NCBI GenBank assembly: GCA_029288485.1
Contig: JARIHC010000008.1
Span: forward strand, 1 to 63,793
DNA: 63,793 nucleotides
Direction of reading: 5' to 3'
DNA from: Candidatus Saccharimonadota bacterium
GTDB taxonomy: Bacteria; Patescibacteriota; Saccharimonadia; Saccharimonadales; UBA4665
Part shown: piece after piece, positions 40,969-48,400 of the stretch
How the letters are laid out: every line of letters starts with the position of its first letter
How positions within the stretch are numbered: position 1 is the stretch's first letter
The notes under the pieces: model-generated
What the model saw: only the letters and a program-made list of their open reading frames with translations
The model's database searches: none
Told to the model about the DNA's origin: nothing
Made by a program: the position numbers and the translations under genes

Positions 40969-41488
40969 GCCTCTTATTATAATCATAGTTTTGTTTGTAT
41001 GCTCCAAGCAATATTAGACATATGCCTAACCCAAGGCCAATACCTAAAATCGGCGGAAAAGTTTGGGTGGTGATACTGTTTTGGCGCGACGCAACTCTCT
41101 CCAAATAAATTATTTCAAAGGGCTGAAAGGCGTCAGATTTTTTCGGCTTTCCTTGAATTGTCAGGATATAAGCACCTGGTTTGGGAAAGGTAAATGTATT
41201 ATTGCTTTGTAACCGGCTGGTGTCTCGAAGAGAATGTGCGGCAACTGTTTGGCTGCCATTTTTTACAGTCACTGTGCAGTTGCATTCTGACAACGAAAAA
41301 CGACCTGTATCGTCGTTGAAATAGAGGGCATACGCAGTGGGAGTACCGCTTATGGGGTTGTCGTCAGGATTAATGTGCAACACTGCGCTGATATTACCAT
41401 CAACCTTAAGCACGTGGGCGCTAGCAGTACCGCTAAGAGCTAACGAGGCGGTTGTTATTGCAATCACCAGGACGGCAAATTGCCTCAT
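40946..41488 (-). CDS. Membrane-anchored envelope protein with N-terminal His, 180 aa
   Basis: A signal peptide (FAVLVIAITTASLALSGTASA) is followed by a mature N-terminus HVLKVDGNISAVLHINPDDNP, then a beta-sandwich domain with SLSECNCTVTVKNGS (a Cys-x-Cys) and FTFPKPGAYILTIQG. A C-terminal membrane helix (PPILGIGLGLGICLILLG) and a basic tail close it. The exposed N-terminal His, early acidic residues and C-x-C suggest metal, perhaps copper, binding (inference). The family is not named with confidence. It overlaps both neighbours. Confidence 0.7.
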   Translation of the reverse strand: MRQFAVLVIAITTASLALSGTASAHVLKVDGNISAVLHINPDDNPISGTPTAYALYFNDDTGRFSLSECNCTVTVKNGSQTVAAHSLRDTSRLQSNNTFTFPKPGAYILTIQGKPKKSDAFQPFEIIYLERVASRQNSITTQTFPPILGIGLGLGICLILLGAYKQNYDYNKRRGNKKNT

Positions 41489-42141
41489 GATTTTCTTTGT
41501 TTACGTTTGATGTTCCGAAGGATCCGTACTGCCTCCAACCAGAGTAGTGCCACAACACCAACGGATGTTAGGGTGCTCAAAAAACCTAAGCCAGAGTAAT
41601 GCGGACCAATTAATATTATATGTATCAAAATTGCCAATCCAGCTAAATAAACCAATCTGTGAAGTAGTTTCCAATTCTTAAAGCCAAGTGTGTCAACCGC
41701 CCAATCCAAGGACGTAACAGCCATAATAAATAATACGGCCAGCGCAAAAATTCCCAGCCATAATGAAAAAGCGAAGCGTCTATTTAAATGTGCAACGCCG
41801 CTAAAACCGCCAAGCTGACCAAAAAAACTTATATAAACGTGCAGGAATGCATAATAAAACGTTAAAACGCCAATTGCTCGGCGCGCATGCAAATATACGT
41901 CTTTAAACGGCAGCTGCGGATAGACTTTGGTGAGCGGCGACGCTAGTAATGCTGCATACAATAAAACCAGTGAAATAAAGCCGCAAAACTGCTCAATGCG
42001 AATGGTTTGCAGCGAGCCAGGCGGCACTAACAGCTGTACTGATCCGACTATAATAAAAGACAGTACTACGCCCGATACCAATATCCAAAACCGACTATTA
42101 TCCAGTAATCGGTGAAGTCGCAGTAAAAAAATGTCCTTCAT
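41485..42141 (-). CDS. Ferric reductase-like haem membrane protein
   Basis: 218 residues with six membrane helices. Paired histidines lie in HARRAIGVLTFYYAFLHVYI (about residues 85-104) and in LLHRLVYLAGLAILIHIIL (about 157-175), the spacing of haem-b ligands in the ferric reductase-like transmembrane domain family (YedZ/MsrQ, NOX, FRE). No FAD/NAD domain follows. The protein may pass electrons to the two envelope proteins encoded downstream (inference). TATGCT is exactly 6 nt before the ATG. Confidence 0.82.
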   Translation of the reverse strand: MKDIFLLRLHRLLDNSRFWILVSGVVLSFIIVGSVQLLVPPGSLQTIRIEQFCGFISLVLLYAALLASPLTKVYPQLPFKDVYLHARRAIGVLTFYYAFLHVYISFFGQLGGFSGVAHLNRRFAFSLWLGIFALAVLFIMAVTSLDWAVDTLGFKNWKLLHRLVYLAGLAILIHIILIGPHYSGLGFLSTLTSVGVVALLWLEAVRILRNIKRKQRKS

Positions 42142-42147
42142 CTTATC

Positions 42148-42153
42148 AGCATA
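42148..42153 (-). promoter_or_regulatory. -10 box TATGCT, leaderless start at 42141
   Basis: TATGCT-N6-ATG on the minus strand, heading the three-gene haem/copper-like unit. Confidence 0.55.
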
Positions 42154-42169
42154 TCAAAAGTGATAGTTC

Positions 42170-43339
42170 TTATGCGCTTGCTGTACGCGGCGTTCGAATC
42201 AATCGTACTGCGTAACCAGCCGGAATACCTATAATCAAGCCTATGGCTAGCACCACCCTAACCGATGTCACTTCGCTTAGCAAAGCCAGCAAGCCAAAAG
42301 TTAGCACATCTCCTACTACGCAAGCCATCATCATTGCGTAAACATACGGTATTAAAGGCTCGTGTTCAGCGTTTGAGTAATAGCGCGAATAGTAGGGCGT
42401 CACCACCAGTGCCTGCCCTAACCCATTAAAGAAATTGATACCAGCAATTTGTCCCGCTGACTGCCCAATCAGCCGGACGGCATTAGTAAGCCCAATGACC
42501 CCAGCCCCGTTTCTTAGATAACTGGTTATTTCTTTAGGTTTACGTCGGCCAGCATAAAACGCGATTACAATGCTGGCAATAACGGCAATTGAACTCAAGA
42601 CGCCTACGCCCACATAGCTCGGAATAATCAAAAATATGAATAGCGGCCAAACATTTGCCGCAATGCCGGCATCTACTTCAGATCCCATATTGGCAACTAA
42701 ATCTCGCCAGATTTTTCGCCAAGCAATTTCTCGTAAGTTATAGCTTTCTTTTTTAATAAGTTGTCCGCCAGCAAATAATGGTCCGGCGGCGGCTGCGAAA
42801 CACAACATTGCCACAATATATAACGTAATTATGCCAAACCAGCTGGCGATAACACCGCCGATGGCCGGCGCTATACCTAAAGCCAGCATTAAAAGAGCCG
42901 ATGATATGCCCACTGCCGGCGCAACTTTACGGTGCAGCAGACTTTTTACAAAACTTGCTCTAAACTGTGGCCAATAAAGCGATATAGCTATACCCCATAC
43001 CAGCGCAATTAACCATAGGGGCCAATGATATACGCTTATTGTAGCGAACATCAGTATTTGCAATCCTTCGCCAATTAGCCCTAGCGCCATAGCCCGGTTA
43101 AAACCAATTTTATTGGACCAGCGTAATATTGGACCTTGAGTAATGCCCCAAAACACTGAAGCAAGCATAAAATAAATCATGATGGACCGAATACTATAGT
43201 GCAATTTATAAAGATAAATCGGCACGAAAATGGTCACCATGTTTGAAGCTAGACCTCTAACGGTGTGCGCCCAGTACAATTGACGCAATTCTTTGAGCCT
43301 AAGAGAGTGGTATAAAGTGTGATGTGGACGATGCGCCAT
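42170..43339 (-). CDS. Major facilitator superfamily transporter
   Basis: 389 residues with 11-12 predicted membrane helices in two halves of six. Polar loops carry RWSNKIGFNRAMALGLIGE after helix 2, a degenerate MFS loop motif. It resembles efflux-type MFS proteins, but no substrate can be inferred. TATAAT lies 10 nt before the ATG. It is divergent from the DMT transporter gene at 43402. Confidence 0.85.
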   Translation of the reverse strand: MAHRPHHTLYHSLRLKELRQLYWAHTVRGLASNMVTIFVPIYLYKLHYSIRSIMIYFMLASVFWGITQGPILRWSNKIGFNRAMALGLIGEGLQILMFATISVYHWPLWLIALVWGIAISLYWPQFRASFVKSLLHRKVAPAVGISSALLMLALGIAPAIGGVIASWFGIITLYIVAMLCFAAAAGPLFAGGQLIKKESYNLREIAWRKIWRDLVANMGSEVDAGIAANVWPLFIFLIIPSYVGVGVLSSIAVIASIVIAFYAGRRKPKEITSYLRNGAGVIGLTNAVRLIGQSAGQIAGINFFNGLGQALVVTPYYSRYYSNAEHEPLIPYVYAMMMACVVGDVLTFGLLALLSEVTSVRVVLAIGLIIGIPAGYAVRLIRTPRTASA

Positions 43340-43349
43340 AGACAGTCAG

Positions 43350-43355
43350 ATTATA
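43350..43355 (-). promoter_or_regulatory. -10 box TATAAT of the MFS gene
   Basis: TATAAT on the minus strand, 10 nt before the ATG at 43339. Confidence 0.5.
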
Positions 43356-43401
43356 ACAAACTGTTAACATTTCTAGCGTGCTAAGATGTAGTGGTAAATC
43401 T

Positions 43402-44304
43402 ATGAGAAAACAAAAAGTCATTCTGCCCATAGCCGCGTTAACTTTATCTAGCGTTTTAATGGGAGCGGATACGGTATTTATCAAAATGGGCGTCGCATCG
43501 ATACCGGTATCGCTTTTTATGACTATGCGGTTTCTGGGAGCCTCTTTATTCTTGTCGCCACCTGCCATCCGCAATTGGAAACCGGTTAATTTAAAGGTTT
43601 TTCTATTAGCAAGTTTGGCCTCTATATTTTATGTAACCCTTAGTTCTTTAGCGCTTTACATTGGACTAACTAAAACAACTGCTAGTAATTCTGCAATAAT
43701 TTATTTGCTTGGGCCGATTATACTATTGATATTATCTGCATCATTTCTAAAAGAACGTCTTAGCCTCCGAACATTTGTAGGAATTTGTATCGCGCTTGCC
43801 GGATCACTAATCATTATTGGCAAACCGTGGCAAAATAGCGGAAATGGTACCGAATTAGTTGGTAATTTACTAATGGTTGTTGCGGTTTTCTGCGTAACGA
43901 TTAGTGTGGTTATTTGCAAACCTTTAGTTAAACAAACGAGTATGCAGCAGCTAACATTTTTGTATATGTTCCTGGGCACAATTCCTATAGCTATATACTC
44001 ATTGAATCAATTCCGTACTTGGGATGCTGCCTCTGTAACTACTTCGGGCTGGATTGGCTTGGCTGGTAGCACCTTGGCGGTAGTATTAGGCAAGCCTCTT
44101 TTCTTTTTTGCTCTTCGACATAAGAAAGCTATGGACACTGGTGTGTATCAGTATATTGAATCAGTCTCCACCATAATCATAGCTTGGATTTTACTGGCTG
44201 AGACACCGTCGCCAGTTTTCATCTTGGGCGCATCTCTTGTATTTGTTGGCGTGTGCTTCACCGAGTTACCTAGCGTTACCAAGAAAAGGATTGGTTTTAG
44301 CTAA
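43402..44304 (+). CDS. EamA/DMT-family transporter
   Basis: 300 residues with ten membrane helices arranged as two EamA repeats. The first repeat includes YVTLSSLALYIGLTKTTASNSAIIYLLGPI and LKERLSLRTFVGICIALAGSLIII, typical of DMT proteins. I start at ATG 43402; an upstream GTG start would take in the extended -10 element TGC-TAAGAT. Substrates of this family range from metabolites to nucleotide sugars and cannot be deduced. The next gene begins 1 bp after the stop. Confidence 0.9.
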   Translation: MRKQKVILPIAALTLSSVLMGADTVFIKMGVASIPVSLFMTMRFLGASLFLSPPAIRNWKPVNLKVFLLASLASIFYVTLSSLALYIGLTKTTASNSAIIYLLGPIILLILSASFLKERLSLRTFVGICIALAGSLIIIGKPWQNSGNGTELVGNLLMVVAVFCVTISVVICKPLVKQTSMQQLTFLYMFLGTIPIAIYSLNQFRTWDAASVTTSGWIGLAGSTLAVVLGKPLFFFALRHKKAMDTGVYQYIESVSTIIIAWILLAETPSPVFILGASLVFVGVCFTELPSVTKKRIGFS

Positions 44305-44305
44305 A

Positions 44306-44905
44306 ATGGTTTGGTTTGTTGGCGGTCCGGCACGTTGCGGTAAATCAACTCTGAAACGACGCGCTCAATCGTTCGCAAGCGGCCAGATTTTATCACTGGA
44401 CAATTTAAAGCCGGCTCTGCATTCTATAGTATCGGGGAACGATCGAGACAACCTATTAGCAAAGATCGAGGATACCAAAACTACACGTCAAGAGTGGATA
44501 GAACTTTTACGCCGACGTGATCGGATGCTCTGGAAAGTCACTAAAGTTTTTGCAGAAACGTTGGCGAACGATAGCGAGGTTTCTATTATAGAAGGTAACG
44601 TCTGGCCCGACTTTATGGCTGAGCTTTCTCCAGAACTACAATACCGCGCAGTGTTTTTAGTAGATACTTCGCCGGCACACGCCGAAAGAATTATTGGCAT
44701 TGCCCGCGGCGGCGCAAACGATAACAATTGGATGCGGGAATGGACCGACGAGCATTTACGGCACTGGGCCGATTACAATATTGCCCGTAGTCAAGAAATT
44801 ATCAGACTTGGCAAAGAGTATAATCAGGCTGTTTTCGACATAGCTGACGGCGGCCTGGACGCCGCTCAAGATAATGCCCTAAATTATTTAAGAGCGCTGA
44901 GCTGA
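44306..44905 (+). CDS. P-loop small-molecule kinase-like protein
   Basis: 199 residues starting MVWFVGGPARCGKSTLKRR, a Walker A loop (G-x4-G-K-S-T) right at the N-terminus. There is a probable second acidic motif SIIEGNVWPDF, and an Arg-rich lid region IGIARGGANDNNWMREW. The layout resembles nucleoside/antibiotic phosphotransferase-like or adenylate-kinase-like P-loop enzymes. The substrate is unknown. ATG 44306 directly after the upstream stop suggests translational coupling. The end overlaps the convergent GDPD gene by 18 bp. Confidence 0.72.
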   Translation: MVWFVGGPARCGKSTLKRRAQSFASGQILSLDNLKPALHSIVSGNDRDNLLAKIEDTKTTRQEWIELLRRRDRMLWKVTKVFAETLANDSEVSIIEGNVWPDFMAELSPELQYRAVFLVDTSPAHAERIIGIARGGANDNNWMREWTDEHLRHWADYNIARSQEIIRLGKEYNQAVFDIADGGLDAAQDNALNYLRALS

Positions 44906-45670
44906 AATTAAAGTTTTAGGATCTGTAGCATACTGCAAATGATCGGTAAATCCTAGGAAAACCTCTGGTCTGTTTTGTGGCGAGGTATAGTCAAACCTAA
45001 TAAGCGGGAGTATTTTGTGCTCAATGAGCTTGTTGGCAAAATCTAAGGGAGTTTCTTTATCTGGCGGCATAGACATGCTGATAGCCAGCACTCCCTGACT
45101 AGCGACATCAATTACTTGTTTTAAGACCTCCTCTTCCTCAGACTTAAGACGCTTTTGAGTGATACCGTGGCATGACAGGGCCAAAGGCACACCAGTTGCC
45201 GCACGCAGCTCTAGCAACTCACCTAAAGGTAGTTCCTCCTCTTTCCAGCACGGACCGGCTTCGGCTTTTACTTTTTCCGGCCACGGCTCAAAAGATAATT
45301 CTTTGCAGAATGCATGGACTAAGCAATTCTCAGCTCCATAGTTTTCAATGATCTCACGGGCTTTAGATATCACTTTGACGTTCTTAAGGTCTAGCACAAG
45401 GAAAAGCTCGGCAGCCTTAGCCTTCTTGATAACATCATCAAGCGGTAAGTTATTAGGCGGCGGCAAATTACGCGCCTCGTAGCTTCTTAGCGGATGCCCA
45501 ACATATATTGACCCATCATCTGTAATGGCAATATCAACTTCAAGGCTTTTGCCACTTTCTATAGCCGCGCCCATAACACCGCGGTCGATAACATGCGTGT
45601 GAAAAATATTGAAAGGTTTGCTAATTAGTAAAGCACGTGCGGCGGGGTTAGTGTAAGCGGCAGCTGGCAT
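44888..45670 (-). CDS. Glycerophosphodiester phosphodiesterase-like protein
   Basis: 260 residues with a GDPD-like TIM barrel start: AAIESGKSLEVDIAITDDGSIYVGHP (about residues 34-59) gives the E-x-D and D-G-x-x-x-x-x-H signature. FLVLDLKN (about 89-96) matches the L-x-x-E/D-x-K strand. The His near the N-terminus (FHTHVIDRG) is at the usual H-R-G place but reads H-x6-G, so catalytic competence is uncertain. It starts 6 bp after the small membrane gene upstream. Confidence 0.72.
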   Translation of the reverse strand: MPAAAYTNPAARALLISKPFNIFHTHVIDRGVMGAAIESGKSLEVDIAITDDGSIYVGHPLRSYEARNLPPPNNLPLDDVIKKAKAAELFLVLDLKNVKVISKAREIIENYGAENCLVHAFCKELSFEPWPEKVKAEAGPCWKEEELPLGELLELRAATGVPLALSCHGITQKRLKSEEEEVLKQVIDVASQGVLAISMSMPPDKETPLDFANKLIEHKILPLIRFDYTSPQNRPEVFLGFTDHLQYATDPKTLISAQRS

Positions 45671-45676
45671 GCAGTT

Positions 45677-45925
45677 TTAGAATCTTCTTAGACGGGCAAT
45701 GATCGCCCATATAATTCCAATAACAATTAGTATTGGTCCACCATAAAACATTATGCCGACTACATAGGTAAGAGATTGCAGCAGGAAACCCGGTCTGTAA
45801 AACATATTGGCCTCGCCTTTTCCCAGCTGGTCAAATGCGAGCGGTATGCCAATAACAATACCCAAAATTAAAAAAACTGCTCCCACCATAATTATTTTTT
45901 TTGGTGTTATTAGTTTTTTGGTCAT
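45677..45925 (-). CDS. Small two-helix membrane protein, 82 aa
   Basis: Two hydrophobic helices (IIMVGAVFLILGIVIGIPLAF and LTYVVGIMFYGGPILIVIGIIWAII) joined by a short loop, with a basic N-terminus MTKKLITPKK and tail RLRRF. An in-frame ATG six codons upstream would span the TATACT box that lies exactly 6 nt before 45925, so the shorter start is preferred. Unknown family. Probably co-transcribed with the GDPD-like gene. Confidence 0.6.
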   Translation of the reverse strand: MTKKLITPKKIIMVGAVFLILGIVIGIPLAFDQLGKGEANMFYRPGFLLQSLTYVVGIMFYGGPILIVIGIIWAIIARLRRF

Positions 45926-45931
45926 GACCGA

Positions 45932-45937
45932 AGTATA
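45932..45937 (-). promoter_or_regulatory. -10 box TATACT, leaderless start at 45925
   Basis: TATACT-N6-ATG on the minus strand. It decides between two in-frame ATGs. Confidence 0.6.
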
Positions 45938-46065
45938 ACGCATTACTTATTTGAAGTATATTTGTCATCTTGAACATACTCAATCCATATGCCATCTAGA
46001 GAAAAATTACAGGGTGCGATTATCTGACATACAAACAGGGGAAGTATTACGACTACCGTTTGTGA

Positions 46066-46680
46066 TCAAGCGGCTTCAAGGCTTATAACCTGTCCGTATT
46101 CAGCAACTATTTCAGGGTTCTCAGCAAATTGTCTAACACTTCTCCAGTAAGGCCGCCGCCTCATATCTACTATCTCTGCTACAGCCCCTATAGCAAAACC
46201 TGCCACACCGCCAATTATAGCCCCGTCGCCTCCCATAGCCTCCGCTCCTGCAGCGGCACCCACGGCAGCTGGGCCTAAAACTATCCCTCGACGAAGGAAT
46301 CTTCGATCATGATCAGCTTGCTGCGAGGCCGCCAGCTCACCATTTAGATCACCAGCCCACTGGCGAGTTGTACTTAAGAGCATTCTGTTGGCTTGGCCAA
46401 TGTCATCAGTGATCCTCAAGTCTATGGTCTTTGTAGCGGCCGAATAATTGCCTTTTGGATAATATCTATCGTAATCTCGCGCCAGTTCAACCGCAAATTT
46501 TCGCGCTTTAGACACGCCCCATATAGGCGCAGTATCTATCCTAATTAGGGGCAGCTCATCTAGGAATGTTGCGTGAATTAGATCATGCAGCAATCTGTTG
46601 TAACGATTTTCATCAAAGGCCAATTCGACTCCGTGATTTGCAAACGCTCTTGAGTTTACTTGAAGTTCAATATTTGCCAT
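46066..46680 (-). CDS. Hypothetical protein with glycine-zipper segment, 204 aa
   Basis: Not recognised. Residues 1-125 are soluble in character, with LHDLIHATFLDELPLIRIDTAPIW and ARDYDRYYPKGNYS. Residues about 135-170 form a Gly/Ala-rich hydrophobic stretch (AAVGAAAGAEAMGGDG and IIGGVAGFAIGAVAEIVD), like the glycine zippers that insert into membranes. A basic segment DMRRRPYWRSVRQFA follows. It may be a membrane-active or membrane-associated protein. TATTCT lies exactly 6 nt before the ATG. Confidence 0.55.
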   Translation of the reverse strand: MANIELQVNSRAFANHGVELAFDENRYNRLLHDLIHATFLDELPLIRIDTAPIWGVSKARKFAVELARDYDRYYPKGNYSAATKTIDLRITDDIGQANRMLLSTTRQWAGDLNGELAASQQADHDRRFLRRGIVLGPAAVGAAAGAEAMGGDGAIIGGVAGFAIGAVAEIVDMRRRPYWRSVRQFAENPEIVAEYGQVISLEAA

Positions 46681-46686
46681 AAGTTC

Positions 46687-46692
46687 AGAATA
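46687..46692 (-). promoter_or_regulatory. -10 box TATTCT, leaderless start at 46680
   Basis: TATTCT-N6-ATG on the minus strand, immediately upstream of the 3' flank of tRNA-Lys(TTT). Confidence 0.45.
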
Positions 46693-46726
46693 CGCACATT
46701 AATAAAAAGCGCAAGCATGAGGATTT

Positions 46727-46803
46727 TGGAGGGCCCAGTGGGACTCGAACCCACGACACCCTGCTTAAAAGGCAGGTGCTCTAACCAGCTGAGCTATGGG
46801 CCC
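46727..46803 (-). tRNA. tRNA-Lys(TTT)
   Basis: 77-nt cloverleaf with acceptor GGGCCCA/TGGGCCC, anticodon stem CCTGC/GCAGG, loop CTTTTAA, anticodon TTT, discriminator U73 and encoded CCA. It is nearly identical in body to tRNA-Lys(CTT). Confidence 0.95.
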
Positions 46804-46839
46804 GCATTTTAGCGGGTGGCCGGCAAATTAACTCCTTAC

Positions 46840-46867
46840 ATTATCTGTAATTTAGCCAAAAAGTCAA
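46840..46867 (-). promoter_or_regulatory. Candidate promoter of tRNA-Lys(TTT)
   Basis: TTGACT (46862-46867), a 16-nt spacer and GATAAT (46840-46845) on the minus strand, about 36 nt before the tRNA 5' end. Confidence 0.45.
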
Positions 46868-46885
46868 TCCATCTGGCCGGAGATT

Positions 46886-47656
46886 TTATCTATTCGTTTC
46901 AGGGAGAGTTAAATCCAGGTCTACTATGGCTTGGCCGCTACTGGTAGCTTGCTCGCTGCCATACTGGCCGCTATTGCAATATAAAGCTACTGAGGTCTGC
47001 CGGTTGATGGTAATTGATAGTTTTTTATCGCCGTTGTTACCTTTTAAGTAATTCGACATTGGGTTAAACTTTTCGTTACCATACGACTGAAAAGTATCAC
47101 CGTTTTTATCCGGCAGACCTTTAAGTTGGTTAATTGCAGCTTGGTCAGTATTAAGAGTGTAGCCGTTCTCTGATGCTATGTTTTTGATGCGGTCTGTAAG
47201 TCCGGAACTATCCGGAACTTTGTAGTAAACCTGATACCATGGCGTAGTGTTGTCTATGCCATAGCCGCTGTCGCCGTTGCTACATATTTTCTTGCCGCCA
47301 ATTTGTTCAATTTGCACCGTGATTGGTTTGCTGGCGCTCTCTGCGCCGTTGCCATGAAAACCGCCGAAAGCAGCAATTAGCCATATCATGAAGCCCAGGA
47401 ACGCAGCAGATATTGCAGTAAATATACCACCTATGATTACGCCGGCAAGCGCAAAGCCCTCCCCCGGCAAAGATTCTTTGGTAGTCTTTTTACGTGCAAT
47501 TATAGAAACTATTAATCCAGCCAAAGGTAGCAAAAAAGCTAGGGCAAAACCCACATATACAATTCCCGGCGTAGATGCACTATTTATAGGTTGGGGTGCT
47601 GGTCCCTCCGGCACGATCGGTGGCGGAACAGGTTGGGGGTTTTGATCTGGATTCAT
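46886..47656 (-). CDS. DUF4190-like membrane protein with extracytoplasmic domain
   Basis: 256 residues. A Pro-rich cytoplasmic N-terminus (about 1-30) leads to two helices with the DUF4190 pattern (GFALAFLLPLAGLIVSIIARKK; GEGFALAGVIIGGIFTAISAAFLGFMIWLI). A domain of about 145 residues follows, with two Cys (KKICSNGDSG, ALYCNSGQYG) and YQVYYKVPDSSGLTDRIKNIA. Function unknown. It starts 1 bp after the stop of the upstream gene, so the two form a pair. Confidence 0.7.
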   Translation of the reverse strand: MNPDQNPQPVPPPIVPEGPAPQPINSASTPGIVYVGFALAFLLPLAGLIVSIIARKKTTKESLPGEGFALAGVIIGGIFTAISAAFLGFMIWLIAAFGGFHGNGAESASKPITVQIEQIGGKKICSNGDSGYGIDNTTPWYQVYYKVPDSSGLTDRIKNIASENGYTLNTDQAAINQLKGLPDKNGDTFQSYGNEKFNPMSNYLKGNNGDKKLSITINRQTSVALYCNSGQYGSEQATSSGQAIVDLDLTLPETNR

Positions 47657-47657
47657 T

Positions 47658-48173
47658 TTAATTCTTGTGTTTTTTGTGAAGCCTGGAGCCGCCGGTTTTC
47701 GGGCGCTGCATCCAGAGCACTAACAGACAAACTAACGCACTAAGCGCGATAATAACATTTTGCGCTTGCTGAGCTTGCCACCATAGATTAGAAGCAATGA
47801 TGTTATGGGATAAATCTGGCGACAGCAACGGCACCACCAAGAGGCCGCCCAGCAGCCCAACCCCAGCGGCTGGTAGCAGATTAAGCGCCAATCTTACATT
47901 ATCGCTTACTGTACGGATCATAAAGACGGCTGTTAGAAGCGCTGGCAGCAACAGCAGAACGATTTTAACGTTGCTGTTAGTAGTCGTTACAACAGTGGTA
48001 GTGTGGGAAGATGAAAAAGTTGTCAGCCAAGTGCTGGCGTCGCTGGCCACAAACTGTACTAGTATATTGCCAAGACATAAGCTCAAAAATACTAACGCCG
48101 CATTTATGCGCAAAACCATCAACAGTACTGCGGGGACGAGGACTATAGCGGCAAGTGTTAATTCGGGAGACAT
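47658..48173 (-). CDS. Hypothetical four-helix membrane protein, 171 aa
   Basis: About five hydrophobic segments, beginning ELTLAAIVLVPAVLLMVL and ending IIALSALVCLLVLWM, then a basic tail (RPKTGGSRLHKKHKN). The loop between helices 2 and 3 is Ser/Thr-rich (STWLTTFSSSHTTTVVTTTNS) and probably outside. No family is recognised. TATAGT exactly 6 nt before the ATG fixes the start. Confidence 0.6.
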   Translation of the reverse strand: MSPELTLAAIVLVPAVLLMVLRINAALVFLSLCLGNILVQFVASDASTWLTTFSSSHTTTVVTTTNSNVKIVLLLLPALLTAVFMIRTVSDNVRLALNLLPAAGVGLLGGLLVVPLLSPDLSHNIIASNLWWQAQQAQNVIIALSALVCLLVLWMQRPKTGGSRLHKKHKN

Positions 48174-48179
48174 GACTAA

Positions 48180-48185
48180 ACTATA
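48180..48185 (-). promoter_or_regulatory. -10 box TATAGT, leaderless start at 48173
   Basis: TATAGT-N6-ATG on the minus strand. Confidence 0.55.
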
Positions 48186-48208
48186 CCATGAGCTTTATGA
48201 GCAGCCTT

Positions 48209-48328
48209 CTATTGATGGGCGTGCATCACCCGGGTGTAAGCCAGATAAACTACAGCGGCAACAATGATCAGTATGACTACTAGCAAAGGTATAAAACCTC
48301 TCTGGCCTAGTGAGGTTTGCTGTTTCAT
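48209..48328 (-). CDS. 39-residue single-helix membrane peptide
   Basis: A frame too short for usual gene callers. It encodes a polar N-terminus (MKQQTSLGQRG), one strong membrane helix starting FIPLLVVILIIVAAVVYLAY and an ending TRVMHAHQ. The block GFIPLLVVxLxIVxAVxYLAYTRV recalls small peptides I associate with Saccharibacteria, which argues that it is a real gene. It lies between dnaJ and the membrane protein at 48173, on their strand. I see no clear Shine-Dalgarno site. Function unknown. Confidence 0.55.
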   Translation of the reverse strand: MKQQTSLGQRGFIPLLVVILIIVAAVVYLAYTRVMHAHQ

Positions 48329-48400
48329 GGTAAACATAATTATTAACGAAATATTACACAAGCACAAGCGTAATTCCGCTATGTAGCTCTCTTTATGTCG

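Noticed and set aside
40474-41073. 199-residue frame antisense to the DUF1775 gene
   Set aside because: No domain match; the opposite strand encodes a recognised family with a signal peptide.
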